64,000 nucleotides of DNA from assembly GCA_902622985.1 (NCBI GenBank), contig CACNSH010000001.1, positions 252,036 to 316,035 of the forward strand, written 5' to 3'. Below are positions 1-10,227 of the stretch, one piece after another (the stretch's first letter is position 1; each line of letters begins with the position of its first letter). Below the pieces are notes generated by a model. It saw only the letters and a list, made by a program, of their open reading frames with translations. It did not search any database and had not been told where the DNA came from. A program made the position numbers and the translations under genes. Source of the stretch: an uncultured Pelagibacteraceae bacterium (lineage in GTDB: Bacteria; Pseudomonadota; Alphaproteobacteria; Pelagibacterales; AG-422-B15).

Positions 1-824
1 TCCTCGACTCCTGCTAAGCAGCTTTGTTTAATTATTTGTTCAATACCTGGGACAGTCGACTCACTGCCAACGAGCCCAAACCTTTTGGTGCCTATAAATT
101 TTTTATCAAGGAATTGCTCGAACATTTCAGCTTCAAGCAAACGTTTGAATATTGCTTTCTTACCATTTGAAGTAAACTGTGTTTTATTTCTAACTTCCTC
201 TATTCTTTCTTGAACCCATTGCTTTTGATCAGCATCTTGAATATGAACAAATTCAACACCTATAGATCCGCAATAAGTTTCCTTAAGTATTTCAATAATA
301 TTTCTGAGTTTAGCAAAGTTTAGACCAAGACTTCCGTCAATAAAAATTTCTTTATCAAGGTCATTTTCTTTGAAACCATAATTTCTATAATCAAGTTCAG
401 AATATGTTTTAATTTCTTTTAAATTTAGTGGATCCAGATTTGATGCGAGATGACCATTAACTCTATAAGCTCTGATAAGTCTTATTGCCCTTATTGAATC
501 AAAAACCTGTTCTTTAAATGCTTCGCTCGTAACAATGTTATCTTTGTTTAATGTTTGGGACTCTATTTTGATTTCACTCTCATTAATATTTTCTAAAATA
601 TCTTCTTCATTATTGGTTTCTACATTTCTAGATGCCCAACTAGCACGAAGAATATTTTGTTGATTTAAGTTATCTGTAATGCCAGAAAAAAAAGTTCTCC
701 AATCATCTGGAATGTCAGCGGGATTATTTTGAAATCTTTCGAACATTTGTTCGATATAAACTGCGTTTGCACCGTGCAGGAAAGATGTTTTATCAAAAAT
801 GTCGTTTATGGATGACTTTGTCAT
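1..824 (-). CDS. sucA: 2-oxoglutarate dehydrogenase E1 component, N-terminal part (cut by window edge)
   Basis: E1 (SucA) is the thiamine-diphosphate subunit that decarboxylates 2-oxoglutarate in the TCA cycle. The minus-strand frame is open from the ATG at 824 to base 1, giving 274 codons of the usual 900-plus. The visible start, MTKSSINDIF, is followed by the family's N-terminal signature: an FLHGAN motif, then YIEQMFERFQNNPADIPDDW, then the linker and the first conserved E1 block (a RAIRLIRAYRVNGHLASNLDPL-like segment). The thiamine-binding region lies beyond the window. It begins 14 bases after sucD stops, so it is the last visible gene of mdh-sucC-sucD-sucA, the usual alphaproteobacterial order. 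No strong Shine-Dalgarno site precedes the ATG, which suggests translational coupling to sucD. The assignment is firm; only the 3' part is unseen. Confidence 0.95.
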   Translation of the reverse strand, partial: MTKSSINDIFDKTSFLHGANAVYIEQMFERFQNNPADIPDDWRTFFSGITDNLNQQNILRASWASRNVETNNEEDILENINESEIKIESQTLNKDNIVTSEAFKEQVFDSIRAIRLIRAYRVNGHLASNLDPLNLKEIKTYSELDYRNYGFKENDLDKEIFIDGSLGLNFAKLRNIIEILKETYCGSIGVEFVHIQDADQKQWVQERIEEVRNKTQFTSNGKKAIFKRLLEAEMFEQFLDKKFIGTKRFGLVGSESTVPGIEQIIKQSCLAGVE

Positions 825-838
825 TAAGCAGCTTGATT

Positions 839-1720
839 TTAGTTTTGATTCTTTAATACCTCAAGTAAAGTTGATCCTAAAGCTGCTGGAGAATTTGAAA
901 TTTGAATCCCAGCACTCTTCATGGCTTCAATTTTATCTTCTGCTCCACCTTTCCCTCCAGATACAATTGCTCCAGCGTGTCCCATTCTTCTTCCTGGAGG
1001 GGCTGACGTTCCTGCAATAAATCCAACAGTTGGCTTTTTTACCTTTTCTTTTCTCAAAAATTCAGCTGCTTCTTCCTCAGCTGAACCACCAATTTCACCA
1101 ATCATGATTATTGACTCAGTTTCTGGATCGGATAAGAAAAGTTCCAAACAATCAATAAAGTTGGTTCCATTCACTGGATCGCCCCCTATTCCAATACAGG
1201 TGGATTGTCCAAGACCTTCCACAGTTGTTTGATAAACTGCCTCATAAGTTAGTGTTCCAGACCTAGATACAATTCCAACATTCCCCTTTTGATGAATATG
1301 CGCTGGCATTATACCAATCTTACACTCATCAGGAGTTATGATTCCCGGACAATTGGGGCCAATAAGACGTGATTTGGAAGATCTTAATTTATCTTTGACC
1401 TCTAGCATGTCCATAACAGGAATTCCCTCTGTTATACAAACTATTAGGTCCATCTCACTATCTATTGCTTCTAAAATTGCTTTTGCAGCAAAAGGGGGTG
1501 GAACATAAATTGCAGTGGCATTCGCATCCGTTTTATCTTTGGCTTCTTTAACCGTATCAAATACTGGTAACCCTAAGTGCTCTGTTCCTCCTTTTTTTGG
1601 AGTAACACCACCAACCATGTTAGTGCCGTATTTAATTGCCTGTTCTGAATGAAAGGTTCCTTGTGATCCCGTGAAACCCTGGCAAATAACTTTTGTATCT
1701 TTATTAACTATTACTGACAT
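839..1720 (-). CDS. sucD: Succinyl-CoA ligase (ADP-forming) alpha subunit
   Basis: The alpha subunit of succinyl-CoA synthetase carries the phosphohistidine that relays phosphate between succinyl phosphate and the nucleotide; the reaction makes ATP and succinate from succinyl-CoA in the TCA cycle. The 293-residue product has the CoA-binding Rossmann start ([11 protein letters not shown], residues 14-24), the GPNCPG loop at about 121-126, and the catalytic GHAGA loop with His248. Length is normal for the family. The start codon overlaps the sucC stop as TAATG at 1718-1722, so the two subunits are translationally coupled, matching their 1:1 need. All expected motifs are present. Confidence 0.98.
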   Translation of the reverse strand: MSVIVNKDTKVICQGFTGSQGTFHSEQAIKYGTNMVGGVTPKKGGTEHLGLPVFDTVKEAKDKTDANATAIYVPPPFAAKAILEAIDSEMDLIVCITEGIPVMDMLEVKDKLRSSKSRLIGPNCPGIITPDECKIGIMPAHIHQKGNVGIVSRSGTLTYEAVYQTTVEGLGQSTCIGIGGDPVNGTNFIDCLELFLSDPETESIIMIGEIGGSAEEEAAEFLRKEKVKKPTVGFIAGTSAPPGRRMGHAGAIVSGGKGGAEDKIEAMKSAGIQISNSPAALGSTLLEVLKNQN

Positions 1721-2877
1721 TAGACGAGCTTAACTATTTTTTTTGCTGCATCATCTAAATCGTTGGCAGAAATAATTTCAATACTTGAATTATCAAGAAT
1801 CTTTTTACCTTCATCAACATTTGTACCTTCAAGTCTAACTACAAGCGGTACAGAAATTTCTAATTCCTTTGCTGCGGCAACAATTCCTTCAGCAATGATG
1901 TCACATCTCATGATTCCACCAAAGATATTAACTAAGATGCCTTTTACACCTTTATCAGAAAGAATAATTTTAAATGCACTCGAAACCTTTTCTTTAGAAG
2001 CTCCACCACCAACATCAAGAAAGTTCGCGGGCTCACCACCATACATTTTAATAATATCTAAGCTAGCCATTGCCAAGCCTGCGCCATTGACCATACAGCC
2101 TATATTCCCATCCAATTTTATATATGCGAGATCAAATTTTGATGCCTCTCTTTCATATTCATCCTCTTCATTCTCATCCCTTAATTTCTCAATTTCTGGA
2201 TGGCGGTACAAAGCATTATCATCAAAATTAACTTTAGCATCGAGACACAATAGTTTGTCAGTCTCAGTTATAATCAAAGGATTAACTTCAACAAGACTAG
2301 CATCTTTTTCTAAAAAAAATTTATACATATTTTTTATAAGATCAGAAAGTTGGCCCTCAAGATCTTTTTTGAGTTCAAAAGCTTCACTAATTGTATTTAC
2401 ATCTTTTTCAGTAACACCTGTTGAAGGTTCTATTTGAACTGTTGTTATATTTTCTGGGGTATCTTTTGCAACTGCTTCAATGTCCATACCTCCCATCTTA
2501 GATACAATAAAGGCAACTTTGCTTGTCGCTCTGTCTAATAAACAAGAAAGGTATAATTCTTTTTTAATATCCGACCCATTTTCAATGTAGATACGTTTTA
2601 CTTCTTTTCCTGCTGGGCCTGTTTGAGGCGTTATTAAAGTCATACCAAACATTTTTTCAGCCTCGTTTACAGCTTCTTCTTTTGAAGAAACTACTTTAAC
2701 GCCTCCTCCTTTACCTCTGCCACCTGCATGAATTTGCGCTTTAACAACCCAAATTGGACCCTTAACTTTTCCTACTGCTTCATTTATCTGACTTTTTTCA
2801 TATGCAACGCTTCCTTTGGACACCGGTATATCATAACCGTCAAATAATTCCTTTGCTTGATGTTCGTGTATATTCAT
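1720..2877 (-). CDS. sucC: Succinyl-CoA ligase (ADP-forming) beta subunit
   Basis: The beta subunit holds the ATP-grasp nucleotide site and the succinate site of succinyl-CoA synthetase. The protein is 385 residues, close to the usual 385-390. It opens with [20 protein letters not shown], typical of SucC, and shows the glycine-rich ATP-grasp loop ([15 protein letters not shown], about 47-61), the EVNPL metal-site motif near 197-201, and the [10 protein letters not shown] and [10 protein letters not shown] blocks. Its ATG follows the mdh stop with no spacer (TAA directly followed by ATG at 2880-2875) and its stop overlaps the sucD start, so mdh, sucC and sucD form one tight transcription unit. 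Confidence 0.98.
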   Translation of the reverse strand: MNIHEHQAKELFDGYDIPVSKGSVAYEKSQINEAVGKVKGPIWVVKAQIHAGGRGKGGGVKVVSSKEEAVNEAEKMFGMTLITPQTGPAGKEVKRIYIENGSDIKKELYLSCLLDRATSKVAFIVSKMGGMDIEAVAKDTPENITTVQIEPSTGVTEKDVNTISEAFELKKDLEGQLSDLIKNMYKFFLEKDASLVEVNPLIITETDKLLCLDAKVNFDDNALYRHPEIEKLRDENEEDEYEREASKFDLAYIKLDGNIGCMVNGAGLAMASLDIIKMYGGEPANFLDVGGGASKEKVSSAFKIILSDKGVKGILVNIFGGIMRCDIIAEGIVAAAKELEISVPLVVRLEGTNVDEGKKILDNSSIEIISANDLDDAAKKIVKLV

Positions 2878-5395
<2,518 letters not shown>

Positions 5396-5404
5396 TTAAA
5401 TTAC

Positions 5405-6412
5405 CTAGATTTCAAAACTTTCGCCTATAGCCTCACAGCTTTTGGACCACAGCATGGTTCTGACTTCAGGATTGTCATAAAAAGACTCAAGTGAAAAAGA
5501 TTTTGCTTTACCTTTCATTCCTTTCAAACCAGGCCCTACCATTGAGCCTGAATTAATTTTGGGATCTGCAATGCATCTTAGAAGACCCAAAGTTCCGTCT
5601 TTTTCAGACTGCCCAAACTTCATTAAATATTTTGTAAAAAAACTGCCCATTCCACCATCCTCTACTGTTGTAGATTGTAAATCACTTTCTGCAAGACCCG
5701 GATGAGCAACCATCGCTTTAATTTTTGAGTTATTTTTTTGCAACTTTTCATGCAAACATGCAGTGAATGCAGCATTAGCAAGCTTTGTCTGGGCATAACG
5801 CTCCCATCGGCCACCACCAAACATCAAATTACCTCCATCTCCACCTAAGTTGCCACCTTTTTTTTCAAGAAATTTTTCTTTAAGTCTTTTTGTTTGAAAG
5901 CGTGCAATACTAGAATGATTAACTATTCTTGCTTCATCTCTTAGTTGTGATGCTTTTTCTAGTAAGGGCATACATAATTTAGTTAGAAGAAAATGAGACA
6001 AGTGATTAGTTTGCATTTGTACATCAAAGCCGTCGATTGTAGCTTTATCTTTAAGAGCCATTACACCCGCATTATTGCATAATACATCAAGACCATCGCT
6101 ACATATTTCATTAATTTTTGGAACTGCGGTTTTTACCGAATCAAAACTTTGTAGATCACAATCCACTCTGTGAAAATTTCCATTTGCACAATTTTGTCTA
6201 AGTAAATTTAAAGATGACTCCGCTCTAGTTGAAGGACGATTCAATAGTAGGACTTTAGCACCAAGCTTTGCTATTGACTCAGCGGCATAGAATCCAAGCC
6301 CAGAAGTTGTGCCTGTTATAGCGACTGTTTTATTCTCCATTGATGGTAGTGAGTTGAATAAATCATCAAAATACTTAGTATCGAGATTAGGTTTAGTATA
6401 AGAATTTTTCAT
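5405..6412 (-). CDS. SDR-family oxidoreductase (retinol-dehydrogenase/WWOX-like)
   Basis: A short-chain dehydrogenase of 335 residues with NAD(P)-binding TGTTSGLG (33-40), the NNAGVM motif (113-118) and the catalytic Ser167 or Ser168 with Tyr206-x3-Lys210. The spacing between Ser and Tyr is larger than in classical SDRs because of a basic and glycine-rich insert (about 172-203). This layout resembles SDRs annotated as retinol dehydrogenase- or protochlorophyllide-reductase-like; the substrate cannot be read from sequence. It is 9 bases upstream of mmsA and probably co-transcribed, so a role in the same catabolic route is possible. No signal peptide or membrane segment is evident. Confidence 0.8.
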   Translation of the reverse strand: MKNSYTKPNLDTKYFDDLFNSLPSMENKTVAITGTTSGLGFYAAESIAKLGAKVLLLNRPSTRAESSLNLLRQNCANGNFHRVDCDLQSFDSVKTAVPKINEICSDGLDVLCNNAGVMALKDKATIDGFDVQMQTNHLSHFLLTKLCMPLLEKASQLRDEARIVNHSSIARFQTKRLKEKFLEKKGGNLGGDGGNLMFGGGRWERYAQTKLANAAFTACLHEKLQKNNSKIKAMVAHPGLAESDLQSTTVEDGGMGSFFTKYLMKFGQSEKDGTLGLLRCIADPKINSGSMVGPGLKGMKGKAKSFSLESFYDNPEVRTMLWSKSCEAIGESFEI

Positions 6413-6462
6413 ATAATGAAATATTCTAGATTAAATACAACTAATGGCAATGTTTGAAAATT

Positions 6463-6696
6463 ATGAGAAAACTTGACCTTCATGGATTTACACTTGAGGA
6501 TGCTTATCAAGAATTCACTGACTTTATTTACGAAGCTTACCAAGGAAGTATACCCAAAGTAGAGGTTATAACAGGTAAAAGCGGACAAATCAGAAAAGAA
6601 TTTCCTCATTGGGCAGAAAGCAGTCACCAAATACAGTACATTGAACAGAGTTGGCATGAGGGTAGTTTTGTTGTCAAAATCCAGAGGAAATATTGA
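6463..6696 (+). CDS. Small Smr-domain protein
   Basis: A 77-residue protein that consists almost entirely of an Smr domain: LDLHGFT near the start (residues 4-10) and the VITGKSGQIRKEF block around 35-47, corresponding to the LDLHG and GxG-type motifs of Smr nucleases or nucleic-acid-binding domains. Most Smr proteins carry the domain at the end of a longer chain, so this is a minimal stand-alone version. I chose the ATG at 6463; an in-frame TTG at 6454 would add three residues. It is divergently oriented from the SDR gene, only about 50 bases away, and convergent with sdhB. Function in the cell is not known. Confidence 0.7.
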   Translation: MRKLDLHGFTLEDAYQEFTDFIYEAYQGSIPKVEVITGKSGQIRKEFPHWAESSHQIQYIEQSWHEGSFVVKIQRKY

Positions 6697-6766
6697 AATC
6701 AAGCTATGTCATTTTGGCAAACTTATTAGAGTTTAATTAGAAAATTTTACACTTATATGTATTATT

Positions 6767-6821
6767 CAATGGTGGGTAAGTAACATTTTCATTAAATCCC
6801 CTAATCAACTACCCGCCATTG
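6767..6821. other. Long imperfect inverted repeat between convergent genes
   Basis: A 12-base arm at 6767-6778 (CAATGGTGGGTA) is matched by 6810-6821 (TACCCGCCATTG), with one T/G position that becomes a G-U pair on the plus-strand RNA. The loop is 31 bases. It lies in the 215-base gap between smr (ends 6696) and sdhB (ends 6912 on the other strand). On the plus strand a short T-run (about 6825-6829) follows, so it could end the smr transcript, but the large loop is unusual for an intrinsic terminator. No conserved RNA family was recognised. Confidence 0.55.
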
Positions 6822-6911
6822 AGATTTTTAGTGATTAATTATTTTATCGTAGTTTCAATTATTGTTTCACTTCTATTGGTAAGTATACTTTTTGATTTTA
6901 CAGTGATTTAA

Positions 6912-7688
6912 TTACTGCTGTGCTATCATTTGTTTGATGCCTGCAATAGCCTTTGCTGGATTGAGACCTTTAGGACAAGCTTGGGTGCAGTTCATTATTG
7001 TGTGACATCTATAAACTTTAAACGTATCATCTAATTCCTTTAATCTCTCTTTTCTTTCCTCATCACGGCTATCTTGTAACCAGCGATATGACTGAAGCAG
7101 GACAGCAGGGCCCAAATATTTGTCACTATTCCACCAGTAGCTTGGGCATGACGTTGAGCAACAGGCACACAGAATGCATTCATAAAGACCATCTAATTTT
7201 TCTCGGTCATTTCTTGATTGTATATTTTCAGTGTCATTAGCTTTTTGTTTGTTGTTCATTAGCCATGGCTTGATGGACTTTAGTTGCTTGTAGAGTGTTT
7301 TTAAATTTGTAACCAAGTCTTTTATAACTGGCATGTGAGGCAGAGGATAAATTTTTATATCGCCTTTCACATCACTGATTGCTTTAGTACAAGCAAGTGT
7401 ATTTGTTCCATCGATATTCATTGCGCAAGAACCACATATACCCTCGCGACATGATCTTCTAAAGGTTAATGAAGTATCAATTTCACTTTTGATTTTCATA
7501 ACTGCGTCTAATACCATTGGGCCACAATCGTCTAAATCAACTTCATATGTATCCATTCTTGGGTTTTTTTCGTCATCAGGAGACCAACGATAGATTTTGA
7601 ATTTTTTAGTATTCCCATTGCATTTTTCAGACTTGTAATAATCACCGTCTGTTAATTTAGAATTGTCGGGAAGATTAAACTGAACCAT
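6912..7688 (-). CDS. sdhB: Succinate dehydrogenase iron-sulfur subunit
   Basis: SdhB passes electrons from the flavin of SdhA to ubiquinone in complex II. The 258-residue chain has the plant-ferredoxin-type 2Fe-2S cysteines (Cys80, Cys85, Cys88, Cys100) and the two bacterial-type clusters from Cys171, Cys174, Cys177, Cys181, Cys228, Cys234 and Cys238, all as expected. Its ATG overlaps the sdhA stop by one base. It is the last gene of sdhC-sdhD-sdhA-sdhB. A 26-residue polar stretch (about 143-166) separates the two cluster domains. No anomaly affects the cofactor residues. Confidence 0.98.
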   Translation of the reverse strand: MVQFNLPDNSKLTDGDYYKSEKCNGNTKKFKIYRWSPDDEKNPRMDTYEVDLDDCGPMVLDAVMKIKSEIDTSLTFRRSCREGICGSCAMNIDGTNTLACTKAISDVKGDIKIYPLPHMPVIKDLVTNLKTLYKQLKSIKPWLMNNKQKANDTENIQSRNDREKLDGLYECILCACCSTSCPSYWWNSDKYLGPAVLLQSYRWLQDSRDEERKERLKELDDTFKVYRCHTIMNCTQACPKGLNPAKAIAGIKQMIAQQ

Positions 7689-9463
7689 TAATAAACTCTG
7701 GCCTTTGGCGCAATATATTTAACTTCATTTGATAATGTGTATTCGTGAACTGATCTATAATCCAGTTCACAACTCTTATCGTTCAGCCATGACATCGTAT
7801 GCTTCATCCAATTTTTATCATCTCTTTCCTTATAGTCTTCACGAGCGTGAGCCCCTCTACTTTCTTTTCTATTTAGTGCAGAGTTCATTGTAACTACAGC
7901 TTGTGCAATTAGATTTTTATATTCGAGTGTTTCTAACAAATCGGTATTCCATATAAGTGATTTGTCTTTTATTTTAATATTCTCTGAGTTTAACCAAGTT
8001 TCTTCAATGAGTTTTTTTCCTTCAGACATAATCTCATCATCTCTAAAAACAGCGCAGTGTTTCTGCATAACTCTCTGCATTTGAGACCTTAATTCTGAAG
8101 TTGAAATATCCCCATCAGAAGATCGTGTACTATCAAACCTTGCAATGACTTCATCAATGACATGGCTGGGAATTTCCTTATTTGGTTCATCTTTATTTAC
8201 CGTATCATTTATTCTATCTGCAGCTGCTTTACCAAAAACTACTAAATCAATTAAAGAATTTGACCCAAGTCTATTTGCACCATGAACACTCACACAAGCA
8301 GCTTCACCAACCGCCATCAAACCCTGTACGATCGTTTCATTTCCTTTTTCGAGGTTCATTACTTCTCCATGAAAGTTTGTAGGAATTCCACCCATATTAT
8401 AATGAACTGTAGGTATAATGGGAATTGGCTCTTTAGTTACATCTACCCCTGCGAAAACTTTTGCGGATTCTGAAATACCAGGCAATCTTTCTTCCAATAT
8501 ATCTGAGTCTATATGATCAAGGTGCAGATAAGCATGGTCCTTATCTTTACCAACACCTCTGCCCTCTAAAATTTCTTTTGTTATAGAACGAGACACAACA
8601 TCTCTTGAAGCTAAGTCTTTTGCTGATGGTGCGTATCTCTCCATGAAACGTTCGCCTTCACTGTTTACTAAATAGCCACCTTCTCCTCTTGCGCCCTCTG
8701 TTATAAGACAACCAACGCCATAAATGCCTGTTGGATGAAATTGAACAAATTCCATATCTTGCAAAGGTAGGCCAGCTCTTAAAACCATAGCGTTACCATC
8801 TCCTGTGCAAGTATGAGCTGAAGTTGCAGAAAAATAAACACGGCCATATCCACCAGATGCTAATATTGTTTGTTTAGAGTTAAATACATGTAATTTACCG
8901 TCCTCTAAACACCATGCAACAACACCCCTGCATTCACCCTCAACCATTAATAAGTCCAACACAAAATATTCAATGTAGTAGTCAACATCGTGTTTTAATG
9001 ACTGCCCATATAAAGTATGAATTATTGCATGGCCAGTTCGATCAGCAGCAGCGCATGTCCTTTGTGCAGTACCTTCACCATAATTTTTGGTCATCCCTCC
9101 AAAGGCTCTTTGATAAATTTTTCCATCCTCGGTTCGACTAAATGGAACTCCATAATTCTCTAATTCTAAAACAGCTTTTGGTGCATTTTTGCACAAATAC
9201 TCAATTGCATCCTGATCCCCGAGCCAATCAGAGCCTTTCACAGTATCATACATGTGCCATCTCCAATCATCATCACCCATATTTCCAAGTGCAGCGGAGA
9301 TGCCTCCCTGTGCTGCAACCGTATGACTTCTGGTTGGGAATACTTTTGAAATACAAGCAGTCTTATAACCATTCTCAACAGCGCCTACTGTCGCTCTCAA
9401 ACCAGATCCACCAGCACCAACAACAACTACATCATAATCGTGATATTCAATTTCGTAATTCAT
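7688..9463 (-). CDS. sdhA: Succinate dehydrogenase flavoprotein subunit
   Basis: SdhA oxidises succinate to fumarate at a covalently bound FAD on the cytoplasmic face of complex II. The 591-residue protein has the dinucleotide fold [12 protein letters not shown] (13-24) and the FAD-attachment histidine His47 in a [10 protein letters not shown] context, plus the HPTGIYG and catalytic-arginine-containing RLGSNSL blocks of the family. Length matches alphaproteobacterial SdhA. It starts 4 bases after sdhD ends and overlaps sdhB by one base, consistent with one sdhCDAB operon. Confidence 0.98.
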   Translation of the reverse strand: MNYEIEYHDYDVVVVGAGGSGLRATVGAVENGYKTACISKVFPTRSHTVAAQGGISAALGNMGDDDWRWHMYDTVKGSDWLGDQDAIEYLCKNAPKAVLELENYGVPFSRTEDGKIYQRAFGGMTKNYGEGTAQRTCAAADRTGHAIIHTLYGQSLKHDVDYYIEYFVLDLLMVEGECRGVVAWCLEDGKLHVFNSKQTILASGGYGRVYFSATSAHTCTGDGNAMVLRAGLPLQDMEFVQFHPTGIYGVGCLITEGARGEGGYLVNSEGERFMERYAPSAKDLASRDVVSRSITKEILEGRGVGKDKDHAYLHLDHIDSDILEERLPGISESAKVFAGVDVTKEPIPIIPTVHYNMGGIPTNFHGEVMNLEKGNETIVQGLMAVGEAACVSVHGANRLGSNSLIDLVVFGKAAADRINDTVNKDEPNKEIPSHVIDEVIARFDSTRSSDGDISTSELRSQMQRVMQKHCAVFRDDEIMSEGKKLIEETWLNSENIKIKDKSLIWNTDLLETLEYKNLIAQAVVTMNSALNRKESRGAHAREDYKERDDKNWMKHTMSWLNDKSCELDYRSVHEYTLSNEVKYIAPKARVY

Positions 9464-9467
9464 TAAG

Positions 9468-9797
9468 TTAACCTATAAAAATTAGTAGTAGAGACAAACA
9501 AACAAAAACTAGTATCAATAAAAAAAATATTGAAATTATTACATTTAATATTTTTTTAACTACATCAGAGTGAACGTAATCATCAAGGATTTCGTGCACA
9601 CCTGTATTCATATGAATTAATCCTAAGACCGTGAAAATCAATATAAACCCTACACCCCATAAGTTGCTAAATTCGCTCAAAATTAATTGATATGGCAAAG
9701 TGGAAAGGTGTATTATTTTTATAAATAAATAAACAACGAGTGGTAGCAGTAAAATCGTGCTCCATCGATGAAGTTTCCAAGTATTTTTGGCTGACAT
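9468..9797 (-). CDS. sdhD: Succinate dehydrogenase membrane anchor subunit
   Basis: SdhD is one of the two membrane subunits anchoring complex II and helping to bind heme b and ubiquinone. From the ATG at 9797 the product is 109 residues with three hydrophobic segments (about 14-31, 47-67 and 85-107). The [17 protein letters not shown] stretch matches the family's H-x(3)-G-x-x-x-I-x-x-DY signature; His62 is the expected heme-b ligand. A TTG at 9812 is in frame and would overlap sdhC by 11 bases, adding five residues; the ATG is preferred because it gives a start resembling homologues. See sdhC for an odd change in the partner heme ligand. Confidence 0.9.
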   Translation of the reverse strand: MSAKNTWKLHRWSTILLLPLVVYLFIKIIHLSTLPYQLILSEFSNLWGVGFILIFTVLGLIHMNTGVHEILDDYVHSDVVKKILNVIISIFFLLILVFVCLSLLLIFIG

Positions 9798-9801
9798 AGA
9801 G

Positions 9802-10179
9802 TTAATATCCAATCACAATTAAAACCCAAAATAGAACAGTGAGCAAAACAGTAAACAAAATTGTAATCCAACCTGTCAATTTGGCAGTATTTAATTCAAG
9901 TCCAATACCAACATCCCAGAATAAGTGCCTTAAGCAGTTTAAAAAATAAAACAAATATGAAAACGTAAGACCTATTAATATTGTTCTTATAAAAATATTT
10001 TCTGATAAGGAAATTATAAATTGAAAAGTTTCTTCGCCAGCGCTAATTGAATATAAAAATATTATTAATATGATTACACCTAATGATGAAACTATACCCG
10101 TTATTCTATGAAGAATTGATATTATTGATGTAATTTGCCATCTATAAACTTGCAAATGTGGTGATAAGGGACTGCTCAT
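9802..10179 (-). CDS. sdhC: Succinate dehydrogenase cytochrome b556 subunit
   Basis: SdhC is the other membrane anchor of complex II. The 125-residue protein opens with SPLSPHLQVYRW and ILHRITG (22-28), the standard SdhC start, then three membrane helices (about 27-45, 65-82, 104-124) and the family motif NCLRHLFWD (81-89). In E. coli SdhC the axial heme-b histidine is His84, seven residues before the histidine of the IRHMMMD motif. Here the aligned residue is Tyr78; the motif histidine is His85. The frame was checked base by base. So one heme ligand appears to be replaced. It begins the sdhCDAB operon, 48 bases downstream of the lyase-hydratase fusion gene. Confidence 0.93.
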   Translation of the reverse strand: MSSPLSPHLQVYRWQITSIISILHRITGIVSSLGVIILIIFLYSISAGEETFQFIISLSENIFIRTILIGLTFSYLFYFLNCLRHLFWDVGIGLELNTAKLTGWITILFTVLLTVLFWVLIVIGY

Positions 10180-10227
10180 TAGTAATATTTATATATACCA
10201 AATTGCCGGTGATTAAACGACAGTAAA

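Noticed and set aside
1763-2437. 224-codon plus-strand frame opposite sucC
   Set aside because: It lies wholly inside sucC, whose motifs are clear, and its product is an Ile/Leu/Ser-rich mirror translation with no motif or ribosome site.
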